Shown here: in pieces, positions 1 to 8,900 of the stretch
How positions within the stretch are numbered: position 1 is the first letter of the stretch
Layout: each line of letters starts with the position of its first letter
NCBI RefSeq assembly: GCF_039595935.1
Contig: NZ_JBCNKR010000004.1
Span: forward strand, 1,177,001-1,241,000
Direction: 5' to 3'
DNA from: Flavobacterium sp.
GTDB lineage: Bacteria; Bacteroidota; Bacteroidia; Flavobacteriales; Flavobacteriaceae
DNA: 64,000 bases
Notes under the pieces: generated by a model
What the model saw: only the letters and a program-made list of their open reading frames with translations
What the model was told of the DNA's origin: nothing
The model's database searches: none
Position numbers and translations under genes: made by a program

Positions 1-387
1 AGCCCATTTTCTGCATACTTTCAAAGCCGTTTCAACAGCTTCTGCGCCAGTATTCATGGGCAGAACTTTATCAAAACCAAAATACTTTGTTACATATTCT
101 TCATAGTTTCCTAATTTATCATTGTAAAAAGCACGAGAAGTCAGCGTTAATGTTTGCGCCTGATCTACCATTGCTTTTACAATTTTAGGATGACAATGTC
201 CTTGATTTACTGCCGAATAAGCAGAAAGAAAGTCATAGTATTTTTTCCCGTCAACATCCCATACATACACACCTTCTCCCCTTTCTAAAACCACAGGAAG
301 CGGATGATAATTATGAGCTCCGTATTTATTCTCTTTTTCAATCAAAATTTCTGATTTTGACGAAAGTGCGTTTTCTGTATGTGTCAT
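1..387 (-). CDS. rocD: Ornithine aminotransferase, N-terminal part (cut by window edge)
   Basis: This is the first 129 residues of a PLP-dependent class III aminotransferase; the gene runs off the left edge of the window. The reverse-strand reading starts [20 protein letters not shown] and contains [49 protein letters not shown] and [18 protein letters not shown]. These are hallmarks of ornithine--oxo-acid transaminase, which converts ornithine and 2-oxoglutarate to glutamate semialdehyde and glutamate in arginine breakdown. The PLP lysine lies beyond the window. The gene is divergent from an Lrp/AsnC regulator, a common arrangement for amino-acid catabolic genes. The function is assigned with high confidence from the N-terminal half alone. 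Confidence 0.92.
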   Translation of the reverse strand, partial: MTHTENALSSKSEILIEKENKYGAHNYHPLPVVLERGEGVYVWDVDGKKYYDFLSAYSAVNQGHCHPKIVKAMVDQAQTLTLTSRAFYNDKLGNYEEYVTKYFGFDKVLPMNTGAEAVETALKVCRKWA

Positions 388-408
388 GATATTTAACTTT
401 TAAAGAAA

Positions 409-438
409 CAAAAGTAATAAATTTTCTAAATCTACAAG
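409..438 (-). promoter_or_regulatory. Predicted promoter of rocD
   Basis: On the minus strand TACTTTTG (409-416) matches the Bacteroidota -7 box TAnnTTTG. A TTG at 435-437 lies 18 bp upstream, which fits the -33 element spacing. The rocD start codon is about 20 bp downstream. This is a pattern match only. Confidence 0.5.
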
Positions 439-586
439 CTTAAAATACATATTTTGACTTTATAATAATAAATTAAAAGTCAAAATATTTATTTTTAAAG
501 CAATTTAAAATCAAATTTATTTTTTAGAAATTTTGTCTTTATAATCTTTTATTAAAAAAAATAGCTACTTTTATGGTTATGTAGTG

Positions 587-749
587 TAGTCCCTACGGGA
601 CTAATTGCTGGGGCGTTATATTTAAAGCTACCGATATTTTATCTCTACGAGATACCTTTGAAATAAATGAATGACAAATAACTCCGTTAGGAGTTACAGA
701 TCGGTAGAAAAAAAGAATGAAATAACATTAAAATGTCCCATAGGGACTA
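587..749. repeat. REP-like cluster of four short hairpins
   Basis: The rocD-lrp intergenic region holds four perfect short hairpins: 587-603 (7-bp stem, 3-nt loop TAC), 640-654 (6-bp stem, loop TAC), 679-696 (7-bp stem, 4-nt loop) and 734-748 (6-bp stem, loop ATA). Two longer-range complementarities overlie them: CTACCGAT (628-635) with ATCGGTAG (700-707), and TAGTCCC (587-593) with GGGACTA (743-749). The whole block could therefore fold as one branched structure. It resembles the REP-type elements scattered through Bacteroidota genomes. No gene was seen between 388 and 810. Confidence 0.6.
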
Positions 750-810
750 TATAATAACACGAATAATTTATTTCAAACAAAAATTTGAAAAATAAAAATT
801 AACTTTAAAA

Positions 811-1263
811 ATGGACAGTTTAGACGAATTTGATATCAATATAATTAAGGAATTAGAAAAAGACGGCAGAATGGCTTTTTCTTCCATCGCCGCTAATTTG
901 AAAATATCAAATACAATGGTACATCAGCGCATTAACCGATTAATGGAACAAGGAATTATTGGCGGGATTAAACCCATTATTCAGGAGAAAAAAATTGGTT
1001 TTGACTGGGCTTCATTTACCGGAATTACATTAAATAAAGATTCTGATTCTAACCGAATTATCGAAGAATTAAAAAACATTCCTGAAATCACAGAATGTTA
1101 TTATGTAACGGGTTCGTTTACACTTTACATTAAAATTGTGGCAAAAAACCACGAACACATGCGAAGAATTCTTTACGAAAAAATCGACAATATTCCCGGA
1201 ATTGCCAAAACCGATTCGATTATAGAATTGGGCTGCGCTTTTAAAAGAAATATCATTTTATAA
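811..1263 (+). CDS. Lrp/AsnC family transcriptional regulator
   Basis: A 150-residue protein of normal Lrp/AsnC length. Residues 1-60 form the winged HTH (DEFDINIIKELEKDGRMAFS, then ISNTMVHQRINRLMEQGII). Residues about 65-140 form the RAM ligand-binding domain, with GSFTLYIKIVAKNHEHMRRI around the effector site. Members of the family bind amino acids and switch neighbouring amino-acid genes. Here it is divergent from rocD and only 20 bp upstream of an M28 peptidase gene running the same way, so it may control either or both. The effector cannot be read from the sequence; ornithine, arginine or a branched-chain amino acid are guesses from context. Confidence 0.9.
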   Translation: MDSLDEFDINIIKELEKDGRMAFSSIAANLKISNTMVHQRINRLMEQGIIGGIKPIIQEKKIGFDWASFTGITLNKDSDSNRIIEELKNIPEITECYYVTGSFTLYIKIVAKNHEHMRRILYEKIDNIPGIAKTDSIIELGCAFKRNIIL

Positions 1264-1283
1264 TCAATTTTATCTGGTGAAAT

Positions 1284-2762
1284 ATGCGTTTACGAGTACT
1301 TATCTTTTTTACATTATTCTTTTGTAAATCAATAGTTGTTTCGCAAATGACGGTTTCAAATCCTACGAAAAATGATTTTTCTGAAACATTAAATGTTTTG
1401 GCTTCAGATTCGATGGAAGGCCGAAAACCGAATACCAGAGGCGGCACCAAGGCAGCCGACTATATTAGATTGAAAATGCTTTCATACAATCTTAAAGCTT
1501 ATAGTAAAGAACAAACTTATTTTCAGTTTTTTAAAATTCAAGAACATACGATAAAAAAAGCAGTTTTAGAAATCAAAAAAAGAAATCAGGAAATCATTTC
1601 CCTTTCTTCTGAAAGAGATTTTGAAATTACTCCAACTTCACATTCTATAAGTAAAAAAGAAGTTGAAGTAGTTTTTGCCGGCTATGGTTTAAGTTTACCA
1701 AAAGAAAAATATAAAGATTATAAAAGACTAAATGTAAAAAATAAAATTGTTGTCGTATTAAACGGATTTCCAAGTGATAAAGACAGTACTTCAGCAACTT
1801 ATAAAAAATTCAAAAACATTTTTCCCGAAGAAAATGATTTAGAAGAAACAAAACTAAAAACCGCCATTAATAAAGGTGCGATTGCTTTAATCATTATTGA
1901 AAAAGAAAATTTTAAACCAGAAATCAACAAAGAAAATGAAGTTTTTCATTCTTTAGAAAATTCAAAATCAGAAGCAATTCCTGTTTTTAGAATTAGTAAA
2001 AAAACAGCCGAAAGTCTATTCTCTAAAACTGATATTCCATTAAAAGACAACCTTGCTTCTACTCCATTACAGAAAGTAAAAATCAATTTTTCGATAGAAT
2101 TACAATCTGAAACTTTTCCTGTTGCAAATTTATTGGGAATGATTCCCGGAAAAGACACAACCAAAACTATTATTGTTGGCGCACATTATGATCATTTAGG
2201 AATTAAAAATGATTCGATTTATCATGGTGCCGATGACAATGCTTCGGGAACTTCTGGAATGCTGGCTTTGGCAAAAAACTGGTCAGAATCAAACATAAAA
2301 CCTGAATATAATATTCTTTTTGCCGCCTGGACTGCCGAAGAAATGGGACTTTTAGGAAGTGAATATTTCGCTCAGAATTTGAATTTAAAAAATCAAAAAA
2401 TCCTTCTCTGCATTAATATGGATATGATTTCAAGAAGTGCTCCCGAGGATAAAGCTCATAGAATTTTAAGCATCGGAACTCAAAAAGAAACCGAATATTT
2501 AAAGAAAATCGTCAGCGAAAGCAACGCTAAACTTCAAAATCCATTTACGCTGGACTTATGGGAAACCAACGGACATTCGGGAAGTGATTATGCATCGTTT
2601 ACTGCAAAAGGAATTCCGATTTTGACCTTTTTCAGCGGTTTTCACGACGATTATCATACGCCTCGCGATATTGCTTCAAAAGTAGATTCAGATAAAATGC
2701 AGGATGTACTTTTTATCGTTAATAATTCTCTCTTAAAATTCATTGAAAATCAGCAAAACTAA
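1284..2762 (+). CDS. Exported M28-family zinc aminopeptidase with PA-like insert
   Basis: A 492-residue protein with an N-terminal signal peptide (about residues 1-20, ending VVSQ). Residues about 85-280 look like a PA-type domain between the N-terminus and the catalytic core. The M28 core has the co-catalytic zinc ligands in order: H301 in GAHYDHLG, D317 in HGADDNASG, the catalytic pair E352-E353 in WTAEEMG, D380 in NMDM and H458 in HDDYHTP. It should remove N-terminal residues from peptides outside the cytoplasm. It begins a tight series with the cyanophycinase-like and penicillin-acylase-like genes (13-bp and 2-bp gaps), suggesting one transcript. Substrate preference is unknown. Confidence 0.9.
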   Translation: MRLRVLIFFTLFFCKSIVVSQMTVSNPTKNDFSETLNVLASDSMEGRKPNTRGGTKAADYIRLKMLSYNLKAYSKEQTYFQFFKIQEHTIKKAVLEIKKRNQEIISLSSERDFEITPTSHSISKKEVEVVFAGYGLSLPKEKYKDYKRLNVKNKIVVVLNGFPSDKDSTSATYKKFKNIFPEENDLEETKLKTAINKGAIALIIIEKENFKPEINKENEVFHSLENSKSEAIPVFRISKKTAESLFSKTDIPLKDNLASTPLQKVKINFSIELQSETFPVANLLGMIPGKDTTKTIIVGAHYDHLGIKNDSIYHGADDNASGTSGMLALAKNWSESNIKPEYNILFAAWTAEEMGLLGSEYFAQNLNLKNQKILLCINMDMISRSAPEDKAHRILSIGTQKETEYLKKIVSESNAKLQNPFTLDLWETNGHSGSDYASFTAKGIPILTFFSGFHDDYHTPRDIASKVDSDKMQDVLFIVNNSLLKFIENQQN

Positions 2763-2775
2763 ACCAAGATAAACC

Positions 2776-3627
2776 ATGAAAAATAAACTTCTTTTCAGAT
2801 CATTTACGATTCTTTCTTTGCTACTAACAAGCATTTTTGTTCAGGCGCAAAATCCCAAGGGAAAATTATTTATTATTGGCGGAGGTGATCGTTCTGATGA
2901 TTTAATGAAGCAGGTTTTGGATGTAGCAGAACTAGGCAAAAAAGATTATATAGTAGTTTTACCAATGTCAAGCGAAGAGCCTGACAGCTCGTTTATCTTT
3001 TTTAAAACACAAATGGTAAAACTAACGTCAAACCCAATTGTGATGCTGAATTTTAACAAAGAAACGGCTCAAAATAAAACCCTGACAGATTCTGTTCAAA
3101 AAGCAAAATTGATTTTTATAAGCGGCGGCGATCAAACCCGTTTTATGAAAGTCGTTCATAATACTCCAATTAAAACAGCCATTTTAAAAGCGTATGAAAA
3201 CGGAAGTACCATTTCCGGAACAAGCGCTGGAGCAGCCGTAATGTCTGAAAAAATGATTACCGGAAACCAAAAATTACAAAAAGAATATACAGGGACTTTT
3301 TCTTCTATCCGATACGACAATCTCGAAACAATTGAAGGTTTAGGTTTATTGAAAACCGTTGTTATTGATCAGCATTTTTTAAAGAGAAACCGTTACAATC
3401 GTTTACTTTCGGCTTTGATTGAATTTCCAAACTTAACCGGAATTGGAATTGATGAAGCTACCGCAATTATTGTGAGAAATAATAAAGTAGAAGTTGCGGG
3501 AGAAAGTGAGGTTATTGTTTTTAAAAACCCGAAAGGCATTATAAAAACTAAAAAAGACAATTTGGTTTCTATTGAAAAATTAGACGTCAGCATTTACACA
3601 GCCGGACAAAAATTTAATATCAAATAA
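2776..3627 (+). CDS. Cyanophycinase-like peptidase (S51 family), exported
   Basis: A 283-residue protein with a signal peptide (residues 1-24, ending VQA). It has the S51 fold signatures: FIIGGGDRSDD near the N-terminus, FISGGDQTRF (114-123), and the nucleophile elbow SGTSAGAAVMS with Ser150. It ends with VIDQHFLKRNRYNRLL and GIGIDEATAI, both typical of cyanophycinases. Family members cleave multi-L-arginyl-poly-L-aspartate to beta-Asp-Arg dipeptides; relatives (peptidase E) cut Asp-X dipeptides. The signal peptide means it acts in the periplasm or outside. It sits between an M28 peptidase and an S45 acylase, close to ornithine aminotransferase. True cyanophycin activity is inferred rather than shown; a more general dipeptidase is possible. 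Confidence 0.82.
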   Translation: MKNKLLFRSFTILSLLLTSIFVQAQNPKGKLFIIGGGDRSDDLMKQVLDVAELGKKDYIVVLPMSSEEPDSSFIFFKTQMVKLTSNPIVMLNFNKETAQNKTLTDSVQKAKLIFISGGDQTRFMKVVHNTPIKTAILKAYENGSTISGTSAGAAVMSEKMITGNQKLQKEYTGTFSSIRYDNLETIEGLGLLKTVVIDQHFLKRNRYNRLLSALIEFPNLTGIGIDEATAIIVRNNKVEVAGESEVIVFKNPKGIIKTKKDNLVSIEKLDVSIYTAGQKFNIK

Positions 3628-3629
3628 AC

Positions 3630-5828
3630 ATGTTTCAGTATTCTAAAATCTTAAATATAACTTTTTTAATCTGTTTCAGTTTTCAAATTTCGGCACAAAA
3701 AATCAGCACGAAAGAAATTAACCGACTGGAAAAACTAGCAGAAAAAGTTACCATTATTCGCGATAATTGGGGAATTCCGCATGTTTACGGAAAAACCGAT
3801 GCTGATGCTGTTTTTGGATTATTGTATGCACAATGCGAAGATGATTTTAAAAGAATCGAAATGAATTATATCGAAAAACTGGGACGCCTTTCTGAAATTA
3901 AAGGCGAATCCGTTTTATATAATGATTTAGAAATTAAACTTTTAATTGATATTGATGAGGCAAAAGCCGATTATAAAAAAGCGCCTGACTGGCTGAAAAA
4001 ACTTTTAAACAGTTATGCCGATGCCATCAATTTTTATCTTTATAAACACCCAGAAGTAAAACCCGCGCTTCTAACGCATTTTGAACCGTGGTTTCCATTG
4101 CTTTGGACGGACGGAAGTATTGGCGCCATCAGTACTGCCGATCTTTCTACAGGCGAACTCAAAGCTTTTTATTCTGGAAATAATGATAAAGTCGCTTATG
4201 TTGAAAGGGAAAAATATGTGCAGACAGGCTCAAATGGTTTTGCGTTTGCTCCTTCAAAAACAGAAAGCGGAAATTCGATTTTATATATAAATCCGCATAC
4301 AACATTTTATTTCAGACCCGAAGTACAGATTTCAAGTGAAGAAGGTTTAAACGTTTACGGCGCAGTAACCTGGGGACAATTTTTTATTTATCAGGGTTTT
4401 AATGAAAACTGCGGCTGGATGCATACTTCTTCAAATGTTGATGTTGCCGATATGTATGCTGAAAAAATCACGAATAAAAACGGAAAACTTTTTTACGAAT
4501 TCGATTCTAAACTTTTGCCTGTTATTGAAAAAGAAATCACCATAAAATATCTTCAAAACGGAAAATTAATTCCGAAGAAATTCAAAACCTATGCTACCAA
4601 CAACGGTCCAATTATGGCTAAACGCGATGGAAAATGGATTAGTTTAAAATCGAATAATCGTTCCATGACAAGTTTGATTCAGAGTTGGGTTAGAACCAAA
4701 TCGACCAGTTTTGATGATTATAAAAAAGCAATGGACTTAAAAGCAAATACATCTAACAACACGGTTTATGCCGATAATAAAGGAAATATTGCGTATTGGC
4801 ACGGAAACTTTATTCCGATTAGAGACAAAAGCTTAAACTGGTCAAAAGTTATTGACGGATCAATTTCTTCAACACAATGGAGAGGATTGCATGATGTAAA
4901 CGAAACCGTTCATGTATATAATCCAACAAATGGGTGGCTTCAAAATTGTAATTCTACGCCATTTTCTGTTGCAGGAAATAATAGTCCGAAAAAAGAAGAT
5001 TATATTCCTTATATGGCTCCGGACGGCGAAAATTTTAGAGGTGTAAACGCTGTTCGAATCTTTAGCAAAGGCGAAAAATACACATTAGACAAAGTTATTG
5101 CTGATGGATATGATACTAAATTATCCATTTTTGAAATATTGATTCCGAGTCTGATTAATGTTTTCGAAAAAAATATAAAACCAGAATCTCCAGAATATGC
5201 TGAATTGGCCGAACCAATTTCTGTTTTAAAAAACTGGGATTATTATGCTAAAGAAAATTCTGTTGCGACAACTTTAGCCGTTGAATGGGCTTATAAATTA
5301 GACCCTATTATTCAAAAAGCTTATATTGACGAAGGAGAATTAGATCAGGTAGAAAATACTAAAAACTTTGCCAAAGATGCCACTGTTGCTCAAATGATTC
5401 CGCAACTTAAAACCGTTATAAAAGACCTCAACATTAAATGGGGAACCTGGAAAATAGCCTGGGGAGAAATTAATCGTTTTCAGCGTACAAGCGGTGAAAT
5501 TGATTTAAAATACGATGATTCAAAACCAAGTTTACCAATAGGTTACGGTCCGGGTTCATGGGGAAGTCTGCCTTCTTTTAAAGCCAATTATCAAAATAAT
5601 TCTAAAAAACGATACGGATATAATGGAAACAGTTTTGTCTGTGCCGTTGAATTTGGTTCAAAAATAAAAGCAAAATCATTACTCGCTGGCGGCAACAGCG
5701 GCGATATAAATTCGAAACATTTTACTGATCAATCCGAAATGTATCGAAACGGAGAATTTAAAGATGTTTTATTTTATAAAGAAAACGTTCTTAAAAATGC
5801 CGAACGAACCTATCATCCCGGAAAGTAA
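3630..5828 (+). CDS. Penicillin acylase family (S45) amidohydrolase, exported
   Basis: A 732-residue protein with a signal peptide (residues 1-22, ending ISAQ). The alpha-chain part has IIRDNWGIPHVYGKTDADA, FGLLYAQCEDDFKR and EKLGRLSEIKG, typical of the S45 Ntn-hydrolases. The predicted autocatalytic cut precedes Ser201 in TGSNGFAFAPSKT, making Ser201 the N-terminal nucleophile of the beta chain. Length is normal for penicillin/acyl-homoserine-lactone acylases. Members hydrolyse amides of acyl or aryl-acetyl groups, including penicillins, AHLs, cyclic lipopeptides and N-acyl amino acids; the substrate here cannot be told. The start is 2 bp after the previous stop, so translation is probably coupled. 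A terminator follows the stop closely. Confidence 0.9.
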   Translation: MFQYSKILNITFLICFSFQISAQKISTKEINRLEKLAEKVTIIRDNWGIPHVYGKTDADAVFGLLYAQCEDDFKRIEMNYIEKLGRLSEIKGESVLYNDLEIKLLIDIDEAKADYKKAPDWLKKLLNSYADAINFYLYKHPEVKPALLTHFEPWFPLLWTDGSIGAISTADLSTGELKAFYSGNNDKVAYVEREKYVQTGSNGFAFAPSKTESGNSILYINPHTTFYFRPEVQISSEEGLNVYGAVTWGQFFIYQGFNENCGWMHTSSNVDVADMYAEKITNKNGKLFYEFDSKLLPVIEKEITIKYLQNGKLIPKKFKTYATNNGPIMAKRDGKWISLKSNNRSMTSLIQSWVRTKSTSFDDYKKAMDLKANTSNNTVYADNKGNIAYWHGNFIPIRDKSLNWSKVIDGSISSTQWRGLHDVNETVHVYNPTNGWLQNCNSTPFSVAGNNSPKKEDYIPYMAPDGENFRGVNAVRIFSKGEKYTLDKVIADGYDTKLSIFEILIPSLINVFEKNIKPESPEYAELAEPISVLKNWDYYAKENSVATTLAVEWAYKLDPIIQKAYIDEGELDQVENTKNFAKDATVAQMIPQLKTVIKDLNIKWGTWKIAWGEINRFQRTSGEIDLKYDDSKPSLPIGYGPGSWGSLPSFKANYQNNSKKRYGYNGNSFVCAVEFGSKIKAKSLLAGGNSGDINSKHFTDQSEMYRNGEFKDVLFYKENVLKNAERTYHPGK

Positions 5829-5853
5829 TTTTGTTCGAAGAAATATGTTAAAT

Positions 5854-5886
5854 AAACCTCGTGAAATAGCTCTCGAGGTTTTTTTG
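5854..5886 (+). terminator. Rho-independent terminator of the hydrolase operon
   Basis: AAACCTCG (5854-5861) pairs with CGAGGTTT (5874-5881), followed by a T run to 5885. It lies 25 bp after the S45 acylase stop and closes the 811-5828 or 1284-5828 unit. Confidence 0.85.
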
Positions 5887-5926
5887 TAACATATTATTTC
5901 TGATATTTGTTAAAAATTGTAAAAAA

Positions 5927-6700
5927 ATGAAAAATTCAATCATACTTCTTATCGCTGTAACATTGTTTTCAACAACTATGAATGCACAACTGAAATCCGT
6001 AAAATATTCTGAGGGAAGTCAGGCTTTAAATGGCTTATTTATTAAATCTGCTAAAAAAAGCAGTAACAATCCCGGAATTTTACTTCTTCCTGCCTGGTTA
6101 GGAATCGACAATGCCTCAAAAGGAATTGCAGAAGAATTGTCAAAACTAGGCTACCATGTTTTTATCGCTGATATTTATGGTGAAGGAAACTATCCAAAAA
6201 ATACAGGCGAAGCAGGAAAACAAGCTGGTTTTTATAAAACAAATTACGAAGCGTATCAAAAAAGAATCAATGCAGCTTTGCAGGAATTAATAAAATCCGG
6301 AGCAAATGCAGATAATATTGTGGCTATTGGCTATTGTTTTGGAGGAACCGGAGTTCTTGAAGCTGTTCGCGGACATTTGAATGTAAAAGGTGTTGCTTCA
6401 TTTCATGGAGGTTTAGGCAAAGATACAGCCAGAAAAACAGAACCAACTTCGGTTAAAGTTTTAATTTGTCACGGAGCCGATGATCCGTTTGTTCCAAAAG
6501 AAGAAATCGCTTCTTTTCAGCAGGAAATGAGAGATTCTAAAGCCGATTGGCAAATGATTTATTATGCAAATTCGGTACACTCATTTACAAATCCTGAAGC
6601 CGGAAATGATAATTCGAAAGGCGCTGCTTACAATGCTGTCGCGGCTAAAAGATCTTTTGACCATTTACAGCTTTTTCTAAACGAAGTTCTTAAAAAATAA
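5927..6700 (+). CDS. Dienelactone hydrolase family protein, exported
   Basis: A 257-residue alpha/beta hydrolase with a signal peptide (residues 1-20, ending MNAQ). The dienelactone-hydrolase triad is visible: Cys137 in the elbow GYCFGGTG, Asp186 in HGADDPFVP and His218 in SVHSFTNPEAG. The Cys nucleophile separates this family from serine esterases. Classical members open dienelactones in aromatic catabolism, but exported Bacteroidota members usually have no known substrate. It has its own leader after a terminator, so it is probably transcribed separately from the peptidase operon. Confidence 0.88.
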   Translation: MKNSIILLIAVTLFSTTMNAQLKSVKYSEGSQALNGLFIKSAKKSSNNPGILLLPAWLGIDNASKGIAEELSKLGYHVFIADIYGEGNYPKNTGEAGKQAGFYKTNYEAYQKRINAALQELIKSGANADNIVAIGYCFGGTGVLEAVRGHLNVKGVASFHGGLGKDTARKTEPTSVKVLICHGADDPFVPKEEIASFQQEMRDSKADWQMIYYANSVHSFTNPEAGNDNSKGAAYNAVAAKRSFDHLQLFLNEVLKK

Positions 6701-6744
6701 AATTCTATAAAACTATACCAAATCAAAACCAACTAAAATAACCA

Positions 6745-7740
6745 ATGTCACATAACAAAATTAGAGAAGACAAAACCTGTTTAAACTGCAGGCATGTTGT
6801 TGAGCAAAAATTTTGTCCAAACTGCGGACAGGAAAATTCAGATTCCAGAAAAACTTTTCATCATTTATTTGTTCACTTTTTTGAAGATTTAACGCATTAT
6901 GAAAATGCCTTTTGGAAAACGATAAAAAACCTTCTTTTCAAACCTTCTACCTTAACTAAAGAATATCTTTCGGGAAAACGTTTGTCGTACCTTGCTCCTG
7001 TTCGTCTTTATATTTTCATTAGTTTTATTACTTTCCTTTTAATTGCCATGTTTCCAAGCAAAGTGAGTGATCAAATTAATAAAGGTGAAAAAGAAATTTC
7101 TACCTCACTTGTAAATCAGGACAAAAAAGAGGAAAAAGTTGAAAAGGGCGAAAAAGCTGAAAATTCTAAATACAAGACGCATTTTGAATTAAAATCGATG
7201 AAAGAAATTGATTCAATTCAGAAATACGGCAAAGAAGATGAAAAGCTTTCAGAATTTGAATACTGGCTTTATGAAAAATCGGTTCATGTTACCGAAAACA
7301 ATACCAAAAAACAAATTATAGAAAAATTCATCGAATCGTTTTTCCATAATATTCCTAAAATTCTTTTTATCATAATGCCGTTTTTTGCTTTCTTCTTGTG
7401 GCTTTTCCACAATAAAAAGAAATGGTATTATTTTGATCACGGAATTTTTACCCTTCATTATTTTTCATTTCTGCTGCTCATTTTCCTCATTATGTTTATA
7501 ATAGACAGAATTGTGGGATTCTTTGGAGAAGACAGTCCTATAAGTTTCATTTCTGGTATAACCAATTTTGTTGGCGCAATATGGATGTGTTATTATTTTT
7601 ATCCTGCACATCATCGTTTTTATGGAGAAAGCAGAATCGTATCATTTGTTAAAAGCGTTATGTTATTCATCATAAACTCCTTTTTTATTCTATTTTTACT
7701 CATATTTTATGTTTTATACACATTCATTAATTTACACTAA
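6745..7740 (+). CDS. DUF3667 zinc-ribbon membrane protein
   Basis: A 331-residue protein starting with a zinc ribbon (CLNC at 17-20 and CPNC at 29-32). This is followed by the conserved stretch TFHHLFVHFFEDLTHYEN and LLFKPSTLTKEYLSGKR, which I recognise as DUF3667. After it come a membrane segment at about 88-105, a charged 90-residue cytoplasmic or periplasmic linker rich in K and E, and four hydrophobic segments to the end. Family function is unknown; the ribbon-plus-membrane design suggests a regulatory or scaffold role. It lies 7 bp before the M28 lipoprotein gene, so the two are probably cotranscribed. Confidence 0.8.
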   Translation: MSHNKIREDKTCLNCRHVVEQKFCPNCGQENSDSRKTFHHLFVHFFEDLTHYENAFWKTIKNLLFKPSTLTKEYLSGKRLSYLAPVRLYIFISFITFLLIAMFPSKVSDQINKGEKEISTSLVNQDKKEEKVEKGEKAENSKYKTHFELKSMKEIDSIQKYGKEDEKLSEFEYWLYEKSVHVTENNTKKQIIEKFIESFFHNIPKILFIIMPFFAFFLWLFHNKKKWYYFDHGIFTLHYFSFLLLIFLIMFIIDRIVGFFGEDSPISFISGITNFVGAIWMCYYFYPAHHRFYGESRIVSFVKSVMLFIINSFFILFLLIFYVLYTFINLH

Positions 7741-7747
7741 TACCAAA

Positions 7748-8770
7748 ATGAAAAAATTTTTAGTCTTATTATTAATTGCCTCTGCTTTTTCATGTAAGAA
7801 TTCGCAGTCGGTAGTATCCAAAGACAATTCAGACCCAACGAAATACATTAAATATATTTCTGAAAAAGATCTTAAAAAAATGCTTTACACTGTTGCTTCA
7901 GATGAAATGGAAGGTCGTGAAACAGGTTCTGCCGGACAGAAAAAAGCGGGTCTTTACATGATTGAACAATACAAAAAAAGCGGTATTTCGTTTCCGAAAG
8001 GCGCAACAGACTATTACCAGCATATTCCTGCTTCGTATTTAAATGCAAGACGTAATCAAAATTTACCTGATTCTGAAAACATTTGGGCTTTCATCGAAGG
8101 TTCTGAAAAACCAGATGAAGTTTTGGTAATTTCTGCTCATTACGATCACGTTGGTATTAAAAATGGTGAAGTTTATAACGGAGCTGACGACGATGGTTCT
8201 GGAACTGTAGCGGTTATCGAAATGGCAAAAGCTTTCGCGAAAGCAAAAAAACAAGGCCACGGTCCAAAACGTTCTATTTTATTCCTGCATGTAACAGGTG
8301 AAGAACATGGTTTACATGGTTCTCGTTTTTATTCTGAAAATCCTTTGTTTCCAATCGCTAACACGATTTCAGACATCAACATTGACATGATCGGACGTCG
8401 TGATGTTGAGCATGCTAATACTAACAATTATGTTTACGTAATTGGTGCTGACAGATTATCTTCTGACTTACATAATGCAGTTGTGGCTCAAAATGAAAAA
8501 TTCATCAAAATGGACTTAGATTTTAAATTTAATGACCCTGCTGATCCAAATCACTTTTATGAGCGTTCTGACCACTATAACTTCGCTAAACATGGTATTC
8601 CGGCTATCTTTTTCTTCAATGGAGTTCACGAAGATTACCACGGTAAAGGCGACGAACCTCAAAAAATCGAATACGACGCTTTAACTAAAAGGGCAAAACT
8701 TGCTTTTGTACTTGCCTGGGATTTAGCAAACAGAGAGAACAGACCGGTAGTTGATAAACCGATTAAATAA
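7748..8770 (+). CDS. M28-family peptidase, lipoprotein
   Basis: A 340-residue protein. The ATG at 7748 is chosen over an upstream in-frame ATG at 7709 because it begins a clean lipoprotein signal (MKKFLVLLLIASAFSC, lipid-attachment Cys16) and avoids overlap with the DUF3667 gene. Zinc-site motifs follow in M28 order: SAHYDHVG, NGADDDGSGT, TGEEHGLHGS, NIDMIGRRD and HEDYHGKGDE near the end. There is no PA insert, unlike the M28 enzyme at 1284. It should be anchored in a membrane facing the periplasm or surface and trim peptides from the N-terminus. A bidirectional terminator shared with rho follows. Confidence 0.9.
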   Translation: MKKFLVLLLIASAFSCKNSQSVVSKDNSDPTKYIKYISEKDLKKMLYTVASDEMEGRETGSAGQKKAGLYMIEQYKKSGISFPKGATDYYQHIPASYLNARRNQNLPDSENIWAFIEGSEKPDEVLVISAHYDHVGIKNGEVYNGADDDGSGTVAVIEMAKAFAKAKKQGHGPKRSILFLHVTGEEHGLHGSRFYSENPLFPIANTISDINIDMIGRRDVEHANTNNYVYVIGADRLSSDLHNAVVAQNEKFIKMDLDFKFNDPADPNHFYERSDHYNFAKHGIPAIFFFNGVHEDYHGKGDEPQKIEYDALTKRAKLAFVLAWDLANRENRPVVDKPIK

Positions 8771-8820
8771 GGTTCTGAGGTTCTAAGATGCTAAGGTTCT
8801 AAGTTACTGAGTCCTAAGAT
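8771..8820 (+). repeat. 8-bp-period pentamer array (CTAAG type)
   Basis: CTGAG or CTAAG starts at 8775, 8783, 8791, 8799 and 8807, exactly 8 bp apart, with one more at 8814. It forms an inverted pair with the array at 8901-8935 across the rho terminator. Confidence 0.8.
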
Positions 8821-8826
8821 AGAAAC

Positions 8827-8861
8827 AAAAAGGGATGAGTTTTATAAACTCATCCCTTTTT
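8827..8861. terminator. Bidirectional terminator between M28 gene and rho
   Basis: AAAAAGGGATGAGTTT (8827-8842) pairs perfectly with 8846-8861 around a 3-nt loop. The stem has A runs at its base on one strand and T runs on the other, so it can stop transcription of both convergent genes. Confidence 0.9.
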
Positions 8862-8900
8862 TATATTGTGAACTAAAGTTTAAAGTCAAAGAAAAAAAAA

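Noticed and set aside
7709..7747. In-frame upstream ATG for the lipoprotein M28 gene
   Set aside because: It overlaps the DUF3667 gene by 32 bp and would bury the lipoprotein signal that starts cleanly at 7748.
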